64,000 nt of DNA from Desertimonas sp963733085 (GTDB taxonomy: Bacteria; Actinomycetota; Acidimicrobiia; Acidimicrobiales; Ilumatobacteraceae): assembly GCA_963733085.1 (NCBI GenBank), contig CAVTBY010000008.1, positions 111,911 through 175,910 of the forward strand. Direction: 5' to 3'. The notes beneath the pieces were generated by a model. It saw nothing but the letters and a program-made list of their open reading frames with translations, had not been told where the DNA came from and made no database searches. The number at the start of each line of letters is the position of its first letter. The stretch's first letter is position 1. This document shows, one piece after another, positions 35,798-46,178 of the stretch. Position numbers and translations under genes: made by a program.

Positions 35798-37009
35798 ATG
35801 CCGCAGCGACGTGTCCGCCGCCTCGTTGTTGCTGCCGGCGCCATGGCGGGAGTCGCAGTCCTTGCGGGGTGCGCCGACGAGGCACCCCAGGACACCTGGC
35901 AACCTGCAGGGGACAACGCCCAGAAGATCCAGGACCTCCAATGGCCGGTGTTCGCCATCGCCGGTCTCGTGCTACTCGCCGTCGCCACGGCGGTCACGTG
36001 GTGCGTGTATCGCTACCGCGATCGCGGCCAACCGATCCCCAAGCAGACGCACGGCCGGCCGGCCCTGGAGATCGGGCTGACGATCCTGCCGGCGATGATC
36101 CTCATCGGGATCGCCATCCCGACGGTCGGCACGATCATGGCCCTCGCCGAGACCGACGACACGGAGTGCGTCGTCAACGTCACCGGCCAGCAGTGGTGGT
36201 GGGAGATCGACTACCCGGTCCAGGACGGCTGCCTCGATGGCGGCATCACCGAGCCGATCGTGACGAGTGGCCAGCTCGTCATCCCCGAGGACACGAACGT
36301 GCTGTTGCGGGGTACGAGCAGGGACGTGATCCACAGCTTCTGGGTGCCGCGGATCAACGGCAAGCGCGACGTCGTGCCCGGACGCATCCAGACGCTGCGC
36401 CTCGAGGCCGACAATCCGGGGATCTACGCCGGCCAGTGCGCCGAGTTCTGCGGGCTGTCCCACGCCAACATGCGGATGGAGATCGTCTCCCTCACCGAGG
36501 CCGACTTCCGGACGTGGGTGGAGGGTCAACTCGCCCCCTACGAGGCCCCGGAGGAGGGAACGCAGGCCGCCGACGGCGAGGCCGTGTTCCTCCAGCAATG
36601 CGCTCGCTGCCATCAGGTGAACGGTTTGCTCGACAGAAACGGCGAGCCGGAGATCGCTCATCCCGAGGACTTCGTCTATTCCGGTGCGGCGCCAAACTTG
36701 TCGCATCTGATGTCACGGAACACGTTCGCCGGGGCGACGTTCGACTTGCTCACCCCCGCCCGCCGGGAGACGGTGTGGGGAGCCTCGCCCGAGGAGTTCG
36801 GCGATCTCTACCTGCAAGGCGTCACCGCCGAGTACCTCAACGCACCCGACCTGCGCGACTGGATCCGCGACGCACCCGAGAAGAAGCCGATGTACACCGA
36901 CCCCGAGGAGCTCGACGCCACCGGTGGCCTGCCGCGTGGCATGCCGGACCTCGGCCTGTCCGAGGACCAGATCGACGACGTTGTCGCCTACCTGCTGGAA
37001 TTGAACTGA
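35798..37009 (+). CDS. coxB: Cytochrome c oxidase subunit II fused to cytochrome c (caa3 type)
   Basis: 403 aa from ATG 35798; GTG 35771, which overlaps the upstream stop, and GTG 35789 are alternatives. Lipoprotein signal with lipobox VLAGC25. Two membrane helices (51-69, 91-115). CuA ligands are H179 (DVIHSFWVPR), C214, E216, C218, H222 and M225. A C-terminal cytochrome c domain has CARCH at 268-272 and a likely axial Met382 in PRGMPDLG. It takes electrons from cytochrome c and passes them to subunit I. TACGGT at 35785-35790 with a 7-nt spacer suits a leaderless internal promoter. Confidence 0.95.
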   Translation: MPQRRVRRLVVAAGAMAGVAVLAGCADEAPQDTWQPAGDNAQKIQDLQWPVFAIAGLVLLAVATAVTWCVYRYRDRGQPIPKQTHGRPALEIGLTILPAMILIGIAIPTVGTIMALAETDDTECVVNVTGQQWWWEIDYPVQDGCLDGGITEPIVTSGQLVIPEDTNVLLRGTSRDVIHSFWVPRINGKRDVVPGRIQTLRLEADNPGIYAGQCAEFCGLSHANMRMEIVSLTEADFRTWVEGQLAPYEAPEEGTQAADGEAVFLQQCARCHQVNGLLDRNGEPEIAHPEDFVYSGAAPNLSHLMSRNTFAGATFDLLTPARRETVWGASPEEFGDLYLQGVTAEYLNAPDLRDWIRDAPEKKPMYTDPEELDATGGLPRGMPDLGLSEDQIDDVVAYLLELN

Positions 37010-37010
37010 C

Positions 37011-39011
37011 ATGGCGATCATCGAACGTCCTCCCGTGCCGGCGGTCGTCGGCGCGCCGCCGGAGATCGTCACCCCCTCGCGCGCCCTCGGCGTGTTCCGC
37101 CGGCCGGTCGCCGCCACAGGGTGGCGCTCCTGGGTGTTCACCGTCGACCACAAGCGGATCGGCATCATGTACGGCGTCGCCGCCCTGTTCTTCTTCGTGG
37201 TCGGCGGCATCGAGGCGTTGCTGATCCGCGCCCAGCTCGCCGGCGAGAACGGCACGCTGCTGTCGTCGGACGTCTACAACCAGCTGTTCACGATGCACGC
37301 CACGTCGATGGTGTTCCTGTTCGCGATGCCGATGGCGGCGGCGTTCGGCAACTACCTCCTGCCGTTGCAGATCGGCGCCCGTGACGTCGCCTTCCCGCGC
37401 ATCAACGCCTTCGGCTTCTGGACGTTCCTGTTCGGCGCCATCTTCGTCAACCTCGCCTGGTTCCTCGGTGGCGCCGCCGACGGCGGGTGGTTCATGTACT
37501 CGCCGAACTCGAGCGTGCCCTTTTCGCCGTCGCACGGCATCGACTTCTGGACGTTCGGCCTGCAGATCACTGGCATCGCCTCGCTGACGAGCGCGATCAA
37601 CCTGATCGTGACCGCCCTCAACATGCGCACCAAGGGCATGTCGCTGATGCGCATGCCGGTGTTCACCTGGATGATCCTCGTCATCCAGTTCCTGCTGCTG
37701 TTCGCCATCCCGGTGATCACCGTGGCGCTGTTCCTGCTGATGTTCCAGCGCACGTTCGACGCCACGTTCTTCACCGTGTCTGCCGGCGCCGATCCATTGC
37801 TGTGGCAGCACCTGTTCTGGATCTTCGGCCACCCCGAGGTGTACATCCTGGTGTTGCCCTCGTTCGGGATCGTGTCCGAGGTGCTCCCGGTCTTCTCCAA
37901 GAAGCCGCTGTTCGGCTACCCGTTCGTCGTCTTCTCCGGGGCGGCGATCGGGTTCGTCGGCTGGGGCGTGTGGGCCCACCACATGTTCGCCTCCGGGATC
38001 GGCCCGATCAGTGTCGTCTGTGTTCGCCATCGCGACGATGGCGATCGCCATCCCGACCGGCGTCAAGATCGTCAACTGGACGCTGACGATGTGGGGCGGC
38101 AAGCTGCGCTTCACGGTGGCGATGATGTTTGCCATCGGACTCGTCGTCGAGTTCACGATCGGCGGGCTGTCGGGCGTCACCCACGCCGTGGCGCCGTCGG
38201 ACACCCAGCAGACCGACACCTACTACATCGTCGCCCACTTCCACTACGTGCTGTTCGGCGGCGCCGTGCTCGGCTTCTTCGCCGGGTTCTACTACTGGTG
38301 GCCGAAGGTGTTCGGCAAGTGCCTGTCCGAGAAGCTCGGCCGGTGGAACTTCTGGCTGATGATCATCGGCATGAACTTGACGTTCGGGCCGATGCACATC
38401 ATCGGTCTGCAGGGCCAGCCACGACGGATGTACGTGTGGACTGACGAGCGGGCCGGCGAAGGTTTTTCAACCTTGGCTTCTGGAACCTCGTCGCCACGAT
38501 CGGCGCGTTCATCCTGGCCACCGGGATCTTGCTGTTCCTCGTCAACATCTGGCTCACCCACCGCAAGGCGCCGCCGGCGCCACTCGACCCATGGGACGCC
38601 CGCACGTTGGAGTGGATGACGACGAACCCGCCGAGCGAGCACAACTTCGACGCCCTGCCCGAGGTCCACTCGCTGGACGAGTTCTTCCACCGCAAGTACG
38701 AGGACGTCGGCGAGGGCGATCAACACGATCTGCGCCCCGTCGCCACGGCCGAGGAGATCCTCGCCGAGCAGGCTGCCCACGCCGACCACCACATCCACAT
38801 GCCGTCGCCGTCGTACTGGCCGATCCTCGTCGCCCTGCCGCTGCCGATCATCGCCTTCGGGATGATCTACAACTTCCTGCTGTCGATCGCCGGCGCCGCC
38901 TTCCTCGTGTTCGCCGTGTTCGGCTGGGCGCTAGAGCCTTCGGTCGCCGACGACACCGATTACGACCCACCGGCCGACGATGCGTCGAAGGAGTTGGCCG
39001 TCAGTGGCTGA
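37011..39011 (+). CDS. coxA: Cytochrome c oxidase subunit I with C-terminal subunit IV-like tail, two frameshifts
   Basis: About 666 aa. Ligands: H96 (QLFTMHATSM), CuB H274 with Y278 (FGHPEVYIL), H323/H324 (AHHMF), and hemes on H409/H411 (AHFHYVLFGG). One extra base near 38018 (after GPISV) and one missing T in the T5 run at 38463-38467 break the frame; both sides are perfect family sequence. The last 150 residues add a cytosolic DPWDARTLEW tail and two membrane helices (SYWPILVALPLPIIAFGMIY), resembling subunit IV. Core of the proton-pumping terminal oxidase. Confidence 0.95.
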
Positions 39012-39636
39012 CGCGACGATCACGGCCGCGGGCGAGCACAGCGTGCTCGGTGAAGGTGTCGAACACCCCGCGCTCGGGTCCACGACGGGCCTCTCGAACA
39101 ACAAGATGGGGATGTGGTTGTTCCTCGGCTCGGAGTGCCTGCTGTTCGGCGGGTTGATCTCGACGTACATGCTCTACCGCGGCCGCAACGAAGGTCTCGG
39201 ACCGGACCAGATCTACGACATCCCGTTCACGTCGGTGTCGAGCTTCGTTCTGTTGATGTCGTCGCTGACGATGGTGCTCGCCGTGTCGGCGGCGAACCGC
39301 AAGGACATGCGCAATGCGAAGGTCTGGCTGGTGGTCACGGCTCTGCTCGGGGCCACCTTCGTCGGCGGCCAGGCGTACGAGTTCACGTCCTTCTACCGCG
39401 AAGGTCTCGGATTCACGACGAGCCTGTTCTCGTCGAGCTTCTACACCCTGACCGGCTTCCACGGAGTGCACGTGTCCGTCGGCATCATCATGTTGCTGTC
39501 GCTGGCGATGATGCTCCGGTCCGACCGGGTGACAGGCGACAAGTCCGAGGTGATCGAGCTCGTCGGGCTGTACTGGCACTTCGTCGACATCGTCTGGATC
39601 GTCATCTTCACCCTCGTCTACCTGATCCCGGCGTGA
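39004..39636 (+). CDS. coxC: Cytochrome c oxidase subunit III
   Basis: 210 aa from GTG 39004, overlapping the coxA stop by 8 nt. Five membrane helices, with GSECLLFGGLI, TGFHGVHVSVG and LYWHFVDIVWIVIFTL. The two-helix N-terminal deletion is the usual five-helix form. It stabilises subunit I and lipid binding. Coupled to coxA by overlap. Confidence 0.95.
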   Translation: MADATITAAGEHSVLGEGVEHPALGSTTGLSNNKMGMWLFLGSECLLFGGLISTYMLYRGRNEGLGPDQIYDIPFTSVSSFVLLMSSLTMVLAVSAANRKDMRNAKVWLVVTALLGATFVGGQAYEFTSFYREGLGFTTSLFSSSFYTLTGFHGVHVSVGIIMLLSLAMMLRSDRVTGDKSEVIELVGLYWHFVDIVWIVIFTLVYLIPA

Positions 39637-39648
39637 GGAGGTGGCCGC

Positions 39649-40002
39649 GTGAGCAGTGACATCGAACGACTGGAAGCGCTGACCGAGACCGGCCATCACG
39701 TCACGGGCGCCACCGGCCACGAGGAGCATGGTGCGCTCACCGACAAGCACTACGTCATCGTCGCCTTGTCGCTCTCCGTGATCACCGGCCTCGAGGTGTC
39801 GCTCACCTACATGGACATCGGGCCGCTGTTCCTGCCCCTGTTGATCGTCCTGATGCTGATCAAGTTCTTCACGGTGGTGCTGTTCTTCATGCACCTGCGC
39901 TTCGACAACAAGCTCTACTCGCTGCTGTTCTACATGGGCCTCGGCCTCGCTGTGTTCGTGTACATCCTCGCCATGTTCACGTTCCACGTCTTCGACATCT
40001 GA
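39649..40002 (+). CDS. coxD: Cytochrome c oxidase subunit IV (prokaryotic type)
   Basis: 117 aa from GTG 39649 with GAGGAGG upstream. A His-rich N-terminus (GHHVTGATGHEEHG), then three membrane helices, with LMLIKFFTVVLFFMHLRFDN typical of the COX4_pro family. Small accessory subunit of the oxidase, last gene of the cox set. Confidence 0.9.
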   Translation: MSSDIERLEALTETGHHVTGATGHEEHGALTDKHYVIVALSLSVITGLEVSLTYMDIGPLFLPLLIVLMLIKFFTVVLFFMHLRFDNKLYSLLFYMGLGLAVFVYILAMFTFHVFDI

Positions 40003-40066
40003 CGTTTCGACCTCATTCGTTCGCTCGCTGGCGCTCGCTCTCTCCATTCGGTCGAGCGCCGCCGCA

Positions 40067-40088
40067 TCGGGGGGCTACCGCCCCCCGA
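40067..40088 (+). terminator. GC-rich hairpin after coxD
   Basis: TCGGGGGG at 40067-40074 pairs with CCCCCCGA at 40081-40088; the next pair extends the stem around a TACC loop. No T-tract. It probably ends the cox transcript or tunes ctaG expression. The 40010-40050 segment also has CTCGCTCG-type simple repeats. Confidence 0.6.
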
Positions 40089-40130
40089 ACCCCCCGACGG
40101 CGGGTGTACCTCCGAATTCGCGGGCAGACT

Positions 40131-41018
40131 GTGAACGTGCTCGCTGCGAGTCCGTGGGCGTTCCAATGGCATCCGGAGGTGCTCGTCCTCGTCGGGATGC
40201 TGATCGGGTCGTACGTCTACCTCGTCCGCGGCATCGGGCCGGTCGCCGTCGCCGCCGGCGAGCCGCCGATCACGCGGCGCAACCTGCTCTGCTTCGTGCT
40301 GGCGATGGCCGTCCTGCTGGCGGCGAGCGACTGGCCGATCCACGACATCGGCGAGGGCTACCTCTACTCCGTGCACATGCTCCAGCACATGATGCTGTCG
40401 TACTTCCTGCCACCGCTGGCACTGCTGGCGACCCCGGAGTGGTTGCTGCGGGCACTGATCGGCCGCGGCCGCACCTACCGCGTCGTGCGCTGGCTCTGCC
40501 ATCCGGTGGTCGCCGCCGTCGTCTTCAACGTGGCGGTCATCGTCAGCCACATCCCCGGCGTCGTCAACGCCTCGCTGGAGAACGGCGCGCTGCACTACGG
40601 CATCCACCTCCTTGTCGTCTCGACGGCGCTGTTGATGTGGATGCCGGTCTGCGGGCCGATCCCCGAGTTCCGCATCGGCACCGGAGCGACGATGATCTAT
40701 CTGTTCCTGCAGTCGGTGGTGCCGACCGTGCCGGCGGCCTGGCTGACGTTCGCCGAGGGGGCGGTGTACCGCCCGTACGGCGAGCAGCCGCTCCGGGTGT
40801 GGGGCCTCACCGTCACCGAGGACCAGCAACTCGCCGGCGCGATCATGAAGACCGGCGGGTCGATCTTCTTGTGGACGATCATCGTCATCCTCTGGTTCAA
40901 GCGCTTCTCGGCGAACTATCGCCACGAGCACGACTACCGGCGGCAACCAGCCGAGGTGCTGACGTTCGACGACGTCGAGCGCGAGTTCGCCAAGACCGCC
41001 CCGCCACACGAGCAATGA
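40131..41018 (+). CDS. ctaG: Cytochrome c oxidase assembly factor CtaG (Caa3_CtaG)
   Basis: 295 aa from GTG 40131; GTG 40104 and 40137 are alternatives. About seven helices. Conserved histidines in SVHMLQHMMLSYFLPPLALL, WLCHPVVAAVVF, and LHYGIHLLVVSTALLMWMPV. This is the COG3336 family that inserts CuA/CuB copper in caa3 oxidases. Placed right after the oxidase set. Confidence 0.92.
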   Translation: MNVLAASPWAFQWHPEVLVLVGMLIGSYVYLVRGIGPVAVAAGEPPITRRNLLCFVLAMAVLLAASDWPIHDIGEGYLYSVHMLQHMMLSYFLPPLALLATPEWLLRALIGRGRTYRVVRWLCHPVVAAVVFNVAVIVSHIPGVVNASLENGALHYGIHLLVVSTALLMWMPVCGPIPEFRIGTGATMIYLFLQSVVPTVPAAWLTFAEGAVYRPYGEQPLRVWGLTVTEDQQLAGAIMKTGGSIFLWTIIVILWFKRFSANYRHEHDYRRQPAEVLTFDDVEREFAKTAPPHEQ

Positions 41019-41040
41019 GCACCGGTAACGTCGCGGCCCT

Positions 41041-42328
41041 GTGATCGACGTCCGCCTGCTGCGCAACGACCTCGACGGGGTGCTCGTCGCCCTTGGTCGC
41101 CGGCACCGCCCTGAGCTGCTCGAGCAGGCCACCGCCGCCGCCAAACTCGACGCCCGCCTGCGCGACATCACCGCCGAACGCGACGCCGTGCGGGCGAACG
41201 TGAACGACTTGTCGAAGCAGGTCGGCGAACGACGGCGGGCGGGTGACGCGGCAGCCGCAGACGAGTTGGCGGCGCAGAGCCGGGCCGTTGGGGACCAGGA
41301 GCGTCAGCTCGCCGCCGAGCACGAGTCGGTCGCCGAGGAGCTGCGTGAGTTGCTGCTGACGCTCCCCAACCTTCCTCACCCCGACGCCCCCGACGGCACG
41401 TCCGAGACTCGACAGTCCGACCGTGCACGGTCCGTTCGGGCTGCCCGAGGAGTTTCCCGAGCATCAGCGCGTGCCGCACTGGGAGACGGGCGCCGCCCTC
41501 GGCATCCTCGACAACGAGCGGGCGACGAAGATCAGCGGCTCGATGTTCACGATGACCCGTGGCCTCGGGGCGACGATGGGGCGGGCCCTGTGCCAGCTCG
41601 CCCTCGACCGCAACGCCGATGCCTTCGAGGAGATCCGCCCGCCGTCCCTTGTCACCACCGCCACGCTCACAGCGACCGGGCACCTGCCGAAGTTCGCCGA
41701 CGACGCTTTCGCCATCGAACGCGACGGCCTGTGGGCGATACCGACTGCGGAGGTGCCGCTGACGTCGATCTACGGCGACGAGATCCTCGACGAGGACGAG
41801 CTGCCCAAGCGACTGATGGCCTACACCCCGTGCTATCGCCGCGAGGCGGGCTCGGCCGGCAAGGACACGCGGGGCATGCTGCGCGCCCACGAGTTCGACA
41901 AGGTCGAGATCCTCGCTATCGCTACGCCGGAGCAGAGCCCGGCGATGCTCGACGAGCTGCTGGCCCGCGCCGAGGGTTTGATCGCTGAGCTCGGCCTGCC
42001 GTATCGCACGATTGACATCTGCACCGGCGACCTCGGCCAGAGCCACCACCGCTCGCTCGACGTCGAGGTCTACTCGCCGGGCACTGGAACGTGGTTGGAG
42101 GTGTCGTCGGTGAGCTGGTTCTCCGATTACCAGGCGCGGCGGGCGAACATCCGCCTCCGCCGCCGTGGCCAGAAGGGCACCGAGATCGCCCACACGGTCA
42201 ATGGCTCGGCAATCGCCGTGCCCAGAGTGTGGGCGGCGATCCTCGAGAACTACCGCCAGCCGGACGGCTCGGTCGAGGTCCCCGAGGCGCTGCGCCCCTA
42301 CATGCGCGGTGCCGAGCGCATCAGGTGA
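41041..42328 (+). CDS. serS: Seryl-tRNA synthetase, frameshifted
   Basis: GTG 41041: MIDVRLLRNDLDGVLVALGR. The N-terminal coiled-coil arm ends at LPNLPHPDAPDG. One extra base near 41411 shifts the frame; the catalytic domain then starts VHGPFGLPEEFPEHQRVPHW. Class II motif 2 is CYRREAGSAGKDTRGMLRAH; motif 3 is NGSAIAVPRVWAAILENYR. About 428 aa when joined, normal for SerRS. Essential enzyme charging tRNA-Ser, so the shift is almost surely a sequence error. Confidence 0.95.
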
Positions 42329-42966
42329 ACAACGATCTTCGTACGCGGCGCACCGAGTACGAGGCGGCCGGCCTCGACGTCACCGATGTCGCTGCCGATC
42401 CGCTGCAGCAGTGGCGGCGCTGGTACGACGAGGCCAGCGCGGCGGGCGCAGTCGAACCCAACGCGATGACGGTCGCCACCGTCGGCCTCGACGGGCATCC
42501 CGACGCGCGGACGGTGCTCGCCCGCGGCGCCGATGATCGATCCATCGTGTTCTTCACCAACTACGGCAGCGCGAAGAGTCACCAGCTCGAGGCCCACCCG
42601 CATGCGGCGGCCGTGTTCACGTGGCTCGAGCTGCATCGCCAGGTCCGCGTGCGCGGCTTCGTCGAGCGCGTCGACGGCGACGAGAGCGACGCCTACTTCG
42701 CCAGCCGGCCGCGGGACAGCCGGCTCGCCGCCTGGGCGTCGCCGCAGAGCGAGGTGCTGGCCGGCCGTGACGAGCTCGAGCGCCGCTTCGCCGAGTGCGC
42801 CGAACGGTTCGCCCATAGCGACGTGCCACGCCCGCCGTTCTGGGGCGGGTGGCGCCTCGTCGTCGAGTCGGCGGAGTTCTGGCAGGGTCGGCCGAACCGG
42901 CTCCACGACCGCGTCCACTACCGCCGCGACGGCACTCACTGGATCATCGAACGCCTGGCTCCGTGA
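42325..42966 (+). CDS. pdxH: Pyridoxamine 5'-phosphate oxidase
   Basis: 213 aa from GTG 42325, sharing GTGA with the serS stop. FMN-binding split barrel with PDARTVLARGADDRSIVFFT, NYGSAKSHQL and the C-terminal PLP-site WQGRPNRLHDRVHYRR. Oxidises PNP or PMP to pyridoxal phosphate. Usual length about 215 aa. Confidence 0.95.
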   Translation: MNNDLRTRRTEYEAAGLDVTDVAADPLQQWRRWYDEASAAGAVEPNAMTVATVGLDGHPDARTVLARGADDRSIVFFTNYGSAKSHQLEAHPHAAAVFTWLELHRQVRVRGFVERVDGDESDAYFASRPRDSRLAAWASPQSEVLAGRDELERRFAECAERFAHSDVPRPPFWGGWRLVVESAEFWQGRPNRLHDRVHYRRDGTHWIIERLAP

Positions 42967-42990
42967 ATTCGTTGTCCGCCGACGGGCAGC

Positions 42991-43004
42991 TAGGTTCCTA
43001 GAGG

Positions 43005-43007
<3 letters not shown>
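42991..43007 (+). promoter_or_regulatory. Leaderless-type promoter of orn
   Basis: TAGGTT at 42991-42996 followed by 8 nt and ATG 43005; no separate ribosome site at a good distance (AGAGG is too close to the ATG). Confidence 0.35.
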
Positions 43008-43591
<584 letters not shown>

Positions 43592-43592
<1 letters not shown>

Positions 43593-44581
43593 TGCGAGCG
43601 GTCGTGCTCACCGAGTACGGCGGTCCGGAGGTCCTGCGCGTCAGCGAGGCCGCCGACCCGGTCCCCGGACCCGACGAGATCCTCGTCGCCGTCGAGCACT
43701 CGGCTGTCAACCGCCCCGACGTGCTGCAACGGCGCGGCCTCTACGCCGCCCCGCGGAACGCACCGGTGGAGATATTGGGTCTCGAGTACGCCGGCACCGT
43801 CGCCGCCTGTGGCGAGCGTGTCACCGAGTGGTCGGTCGGCGATGCCGTGATGGGGATCGAGAGCGGTGGTTGCTACGCCGAGCTCGTCGTCACCCACGCC
43901 CGGCAGGCGATGGCGGTTCCGGACGGGCTGGACCGGCGCGACGCCGCGGCGGTCCCGGAGGTGTTCATCACGGCGTGGGACGCCTTGGTCGCGCAAGGCG
44001 GACTCACCAGCGGGCGGTGGGCGCTGGTCCATGCCGGGGCGTCGGGAGTGGGCACGGCCGCGATCCAAATCGCCAAGGCGATCGGCGCCAACGTCGCCGT
44101 CACCTGCTCGGCCGCCAAGGCGCAACGGTGCGCCGAGCTCGGTGCCGACGTCGTCCTCGAGCGGTCACCGGCCGACTGGCTCTCGGCGCTGCGCGAGTCG
44201 CTGGAGGCACGTGGGCTCGATGGCGTCGACGTCGTGCTCGACGTCGTCGGCGGCGAGGAGGTCGAGCGCAACCTCACCGCGGTGCGTGTCCGCGGCACCA
44301 TCATGCAGGTCGGCCTGCTTGCTGGGGGGGCCGGAACGTTCAATGTCGGTGCCCTGATGGCCAAGCGGGCCAACTGGATCGGCACGTTGCTGCGCCCCCG
44401 GCCGTTGGAGGAGAAGGTCGCGGTGTGCCGTCGCTTCGCCGCCGAAGTGCTCCCGCTGTTCACCGCCGGGGTGATCCGACCGGTCATCGATCGACGCTTC
44501 GCCCTCGATGACGTCGCCGAGGCTCATCGCCTGATGGAGGCCAATGTCAACGTCGGCAAACTGATGCTCGACATGCATTGA
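43592..44581 (+). CDS. Zinc-free quinone oxidoreductase (PIG3-like MDR family)
   Basis: 329 aa from ATG 43592. MRAVVLTEYGGPEVL, HSAVNRPDVLQRRGLY and the NADPH site HAGASGVGTAAIQIAKAIGA. No zinc ligands. This matches the PIG3/QOR subgroup of medium-chain reductases. It reduces quinones or enals with NADPH. Overlaps the orn stop. Confidence 0.92.
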
Positions 44582-44640
44582 ACGCGCGATAGGTCAATGC
44601 GCCGATTCGCCGGACAGGGCGTCATGCGCACGCTCGAGTC

Positions 44641-44778
44641 ATGTCCCGACGTGACTCCTACAACGCTGCACTAGCCGCCTGGGCTCGGATGCCCCTGCCG
44701 TCACCCGCCAGCTACGGCATGTGCGGATCGATCTCGCGCGCCCTGATCGCCCGGCAACGCGACCGACGCCAGCGCTGA
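44641..44778 (+). CDS. Possible small basic protein (45 aa)
   Basis: ATG 44641 to TGA 44778: MSRRDSYNAALAAWARMPLP and later ISRALIARQRDRRQR. It is rich in Arg at the C-terminus and has GC-rich third codon positions like its neighbours. No ribosome site beyond GAG, and the family is unknown. It lies in the 238-nt gap upstream of the first WhiB gene. Real gene or leader peptide cannot be decided. Confidence 0.35.
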   Translation: MSRRDSYNAALAAWARMPLPSPASYGMCGSISRALIARQRDRRQR

Positions 44779-44819
44779 AGAACTCGTATCAGGCTCCGCT
44801 GACAGGACTCTGAAACTGC

Positions 44820-45119
44820 ATGGACGCTGCCACGATCATCAAGCGTTTCGCCCGTTGCGCCGACCCGCGTAGCAGCTACACGTCGCTGTTCTTCTCCGAC
44901 GAGCCGCTCGAGGTGGCACGGGCCAAGGCGATCTGCTCGAGCTGTGTCGCCCGCGTGCACTGCCTCGCCGCGGCGATCGCCAGGGAGGAGCCGTGCGGCG
45001 TATGGGGTGGTGAGATCTTCGTCGACGGGATCCCGGTGGCCGAGAAGCGCCGCCGTGGCCGTCCGCCCCGCATCCCACGCGCTCCGCTCGTCGTCAACGA
45101 GATCCCAGACGTCGCGTAG
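44820..45119 (+). CDS. WhiB-family iron-sulfur regulator
   Basis: 99 aa. Cluster cysteines C13, C39, C42 and C48 (ARCADPRSS, ICSSCVARVHC), then the G[VI]WGG turn (GVWGGE) and a basic tail KRRRGRPPRIP with an AT-hook-like GRPP. Binds a 4Fe-4S cluster and a sigma factor to regulate transcription in actinobacteria. WhiB proteins are restricted to Actinomycetota and their phages. Confidence 0.93.
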   Translation: MDAATIIKRFARCADPRSSYTSLFFSDEPLEVARAKAICSSCVARVHCLAAAIAREEPCGVWGGEIFVDGIPVAEKRRRGRPPRIPRAPLVVNEIPDVA

Positions 45120-45257
45120 GGCACCGCGCGTCGAGTGTGACGGATGCCCACCAGGTTGGTGACGAAACCTCCTTGACGGCGCACGGCCGCGTCTGATTGC
45201 CTAGCGGAACGGTGCAACTCGCGCGACGACAAACGTGAGAGAAAGGTGACGAGCCCG

Positions 45258-45485
45258 ATGACAATGACCTACGGCATGGAGCGCCCGGCAGTGATGCCGA
45301 CCGCACCTGTCGGTGCGGTTGTTGCCGGCCGTCACCTCGCCGCAGCCAACGCCTCCGTGGTGCACGGCACCTTCGCGCCTTCCGCGAAGCCGTGGACCAC
45401 CGGGTACGACCGCCAGATCGGCCACCTCTTCGGCCGAGAGATGACCGGTCGACCCGCCCGACACCTCGGGAGAACATCGACGTAA
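45258..45485 (+). CDS. Small protein between two WhiB genes
   Basis: 75 aa from ATG 45258 (AGAAAGG about 11 nt before); GTG 45246 would add four residues. MTMTYGMERPAVMPTAPVGA, ending TGRPARHLGRTST. Strong GC3 bias supports translation. No domain recognised and no membrane segment. It is a single-gene unit closed by a textbook terminator at 45507-45536. Confidence 0.7.
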   Translation: MTMTYGMERPAVMPTAPVGAVVAGRHLAAANASVVHGTFAPSAKPWTTGYDRQIGHLFGREMTGRPARHLGRTST

Positions 45486-45506
45486 AAGCGTCAGATGATC
45501 GCTCGC

Positions 45507-45536
45507 AGGCCGTCGGGTTCACCCGACGGCCTTTTT
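45507..45536 (+). terminator. Rho-independent terminator
   Basis: Perfect 11-bp stem AGGCCGTCGGG (45507-45517) with CCCGACGGCCT (45522-45532), loop TTCA, followed by TTTTT and a second T-run after GG. It is the best intrinsic terminator in the window. Confidence 0.92.
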
Positions 45537-45727
45537 GGTTTTTCGACCTCCAACTCCGAAACGAACAGCGATGTACCACCAGCCAAGCACCACCGAGACG
45601 ACCGAACGAGCAGATCAGACGCTGAATCCGACCTCGCCGCGCGCGTCTACACCACCACGAGACACCGCGATACCTGGGCACCGCCCAGACCCGCCACGAG
45701 AAACGAAGCGAACCGCAGGGACCCCTC

Positions 45728-46084
45728 ATGACGAACACGATTGCCGAACTCCCAGAACCCGACCTGGACATACGTCCGGCGGTGATCCGCACCGCCGGAC
45801 CGCGCTGCGCTGACGGAAGTGGCACGCTGACGCCGCTGTTCTTCTCCGACGACCTCGTCGACATCGGCAGGGCCAAGGCGATCTGCAACAAGTGCGTGTT
45901 GCGCGACAACTGCCTCGCCGACGCCATCCACCGCGAAGAGCCGTGGGGCGTCTGGGGCGGCGAGTTGCTGCTCAACGGGCGCATCGTCACCAGCAAGCGG
46001 GCGTGTGGACGTCCCCCCAAGCATCCACGCCCCGCCCTCGTCATCGACGAGCTCGGCGTCGTCCCCGTCGAGAGCGTCGCCTGA
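45728..46084 (+). CDS. WhiB-family iron-sulfur regulator
   Basis: 118 aa. C27, C53, C56 and C62 (PRCADG, ICNKCVLRDNC), GVWGGE and a tail with CGRPPKHPRP. Longer N-terminus than the first copy, with similar core (FFSDD, RAKAIC). The two look like paralogs. An AGGGA element precedes ATG 45728. Regulator with a redox-sensitive cluster. Confidence 0.93.
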   Translation: MTNTIAELPEPDLDIRPAVIRTAGPRCADGSGTLTPLFFSDDLVDIGRAKAICNKCVLRDNCLADAIHREEPWGVWGGELLLNGRIVTSKRACGRPPKHPRPALVIDELGVVPVESVA

Positions 46085-46111
46085 CGAGGTCTTCGTCGGT
46101 CATACCGGCGA

Positions 46112-46150
46112 GGGGTGGCGCGGGCGTTCCCCCCACGCCCGCGCCACCCC
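46112..46150 (+). terminator. Long GC hairpin after second WhiB gene
   Basis: 16-bp perfect stem (46112-46127 with 46135-46150), loop of 7 nt mostly C. No T-tract. Sits 27 nt after the stop and before the tlpA promoter box. Confidence 0.75.
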
Positions 46151-46163
46151 GCAGTGGGGGACC

Positions 46164-46178
46164 TAGCCTCCAAGCGTG
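46164..46178 (+). promoter_or_regulatory. Leaderless promoter of tlpA-like gene
   Basis: TAGCCT at 46164-46169, 6-nt spacer, GTG 46176. No ribosome site. Confidence 0.5.

Noticed and set aside
36837..38219. Minus-strand 460-aa frame opposite coxB/coxA
   Set aside because: His/Arg/Glu-rich shadow of the oxidase genes.
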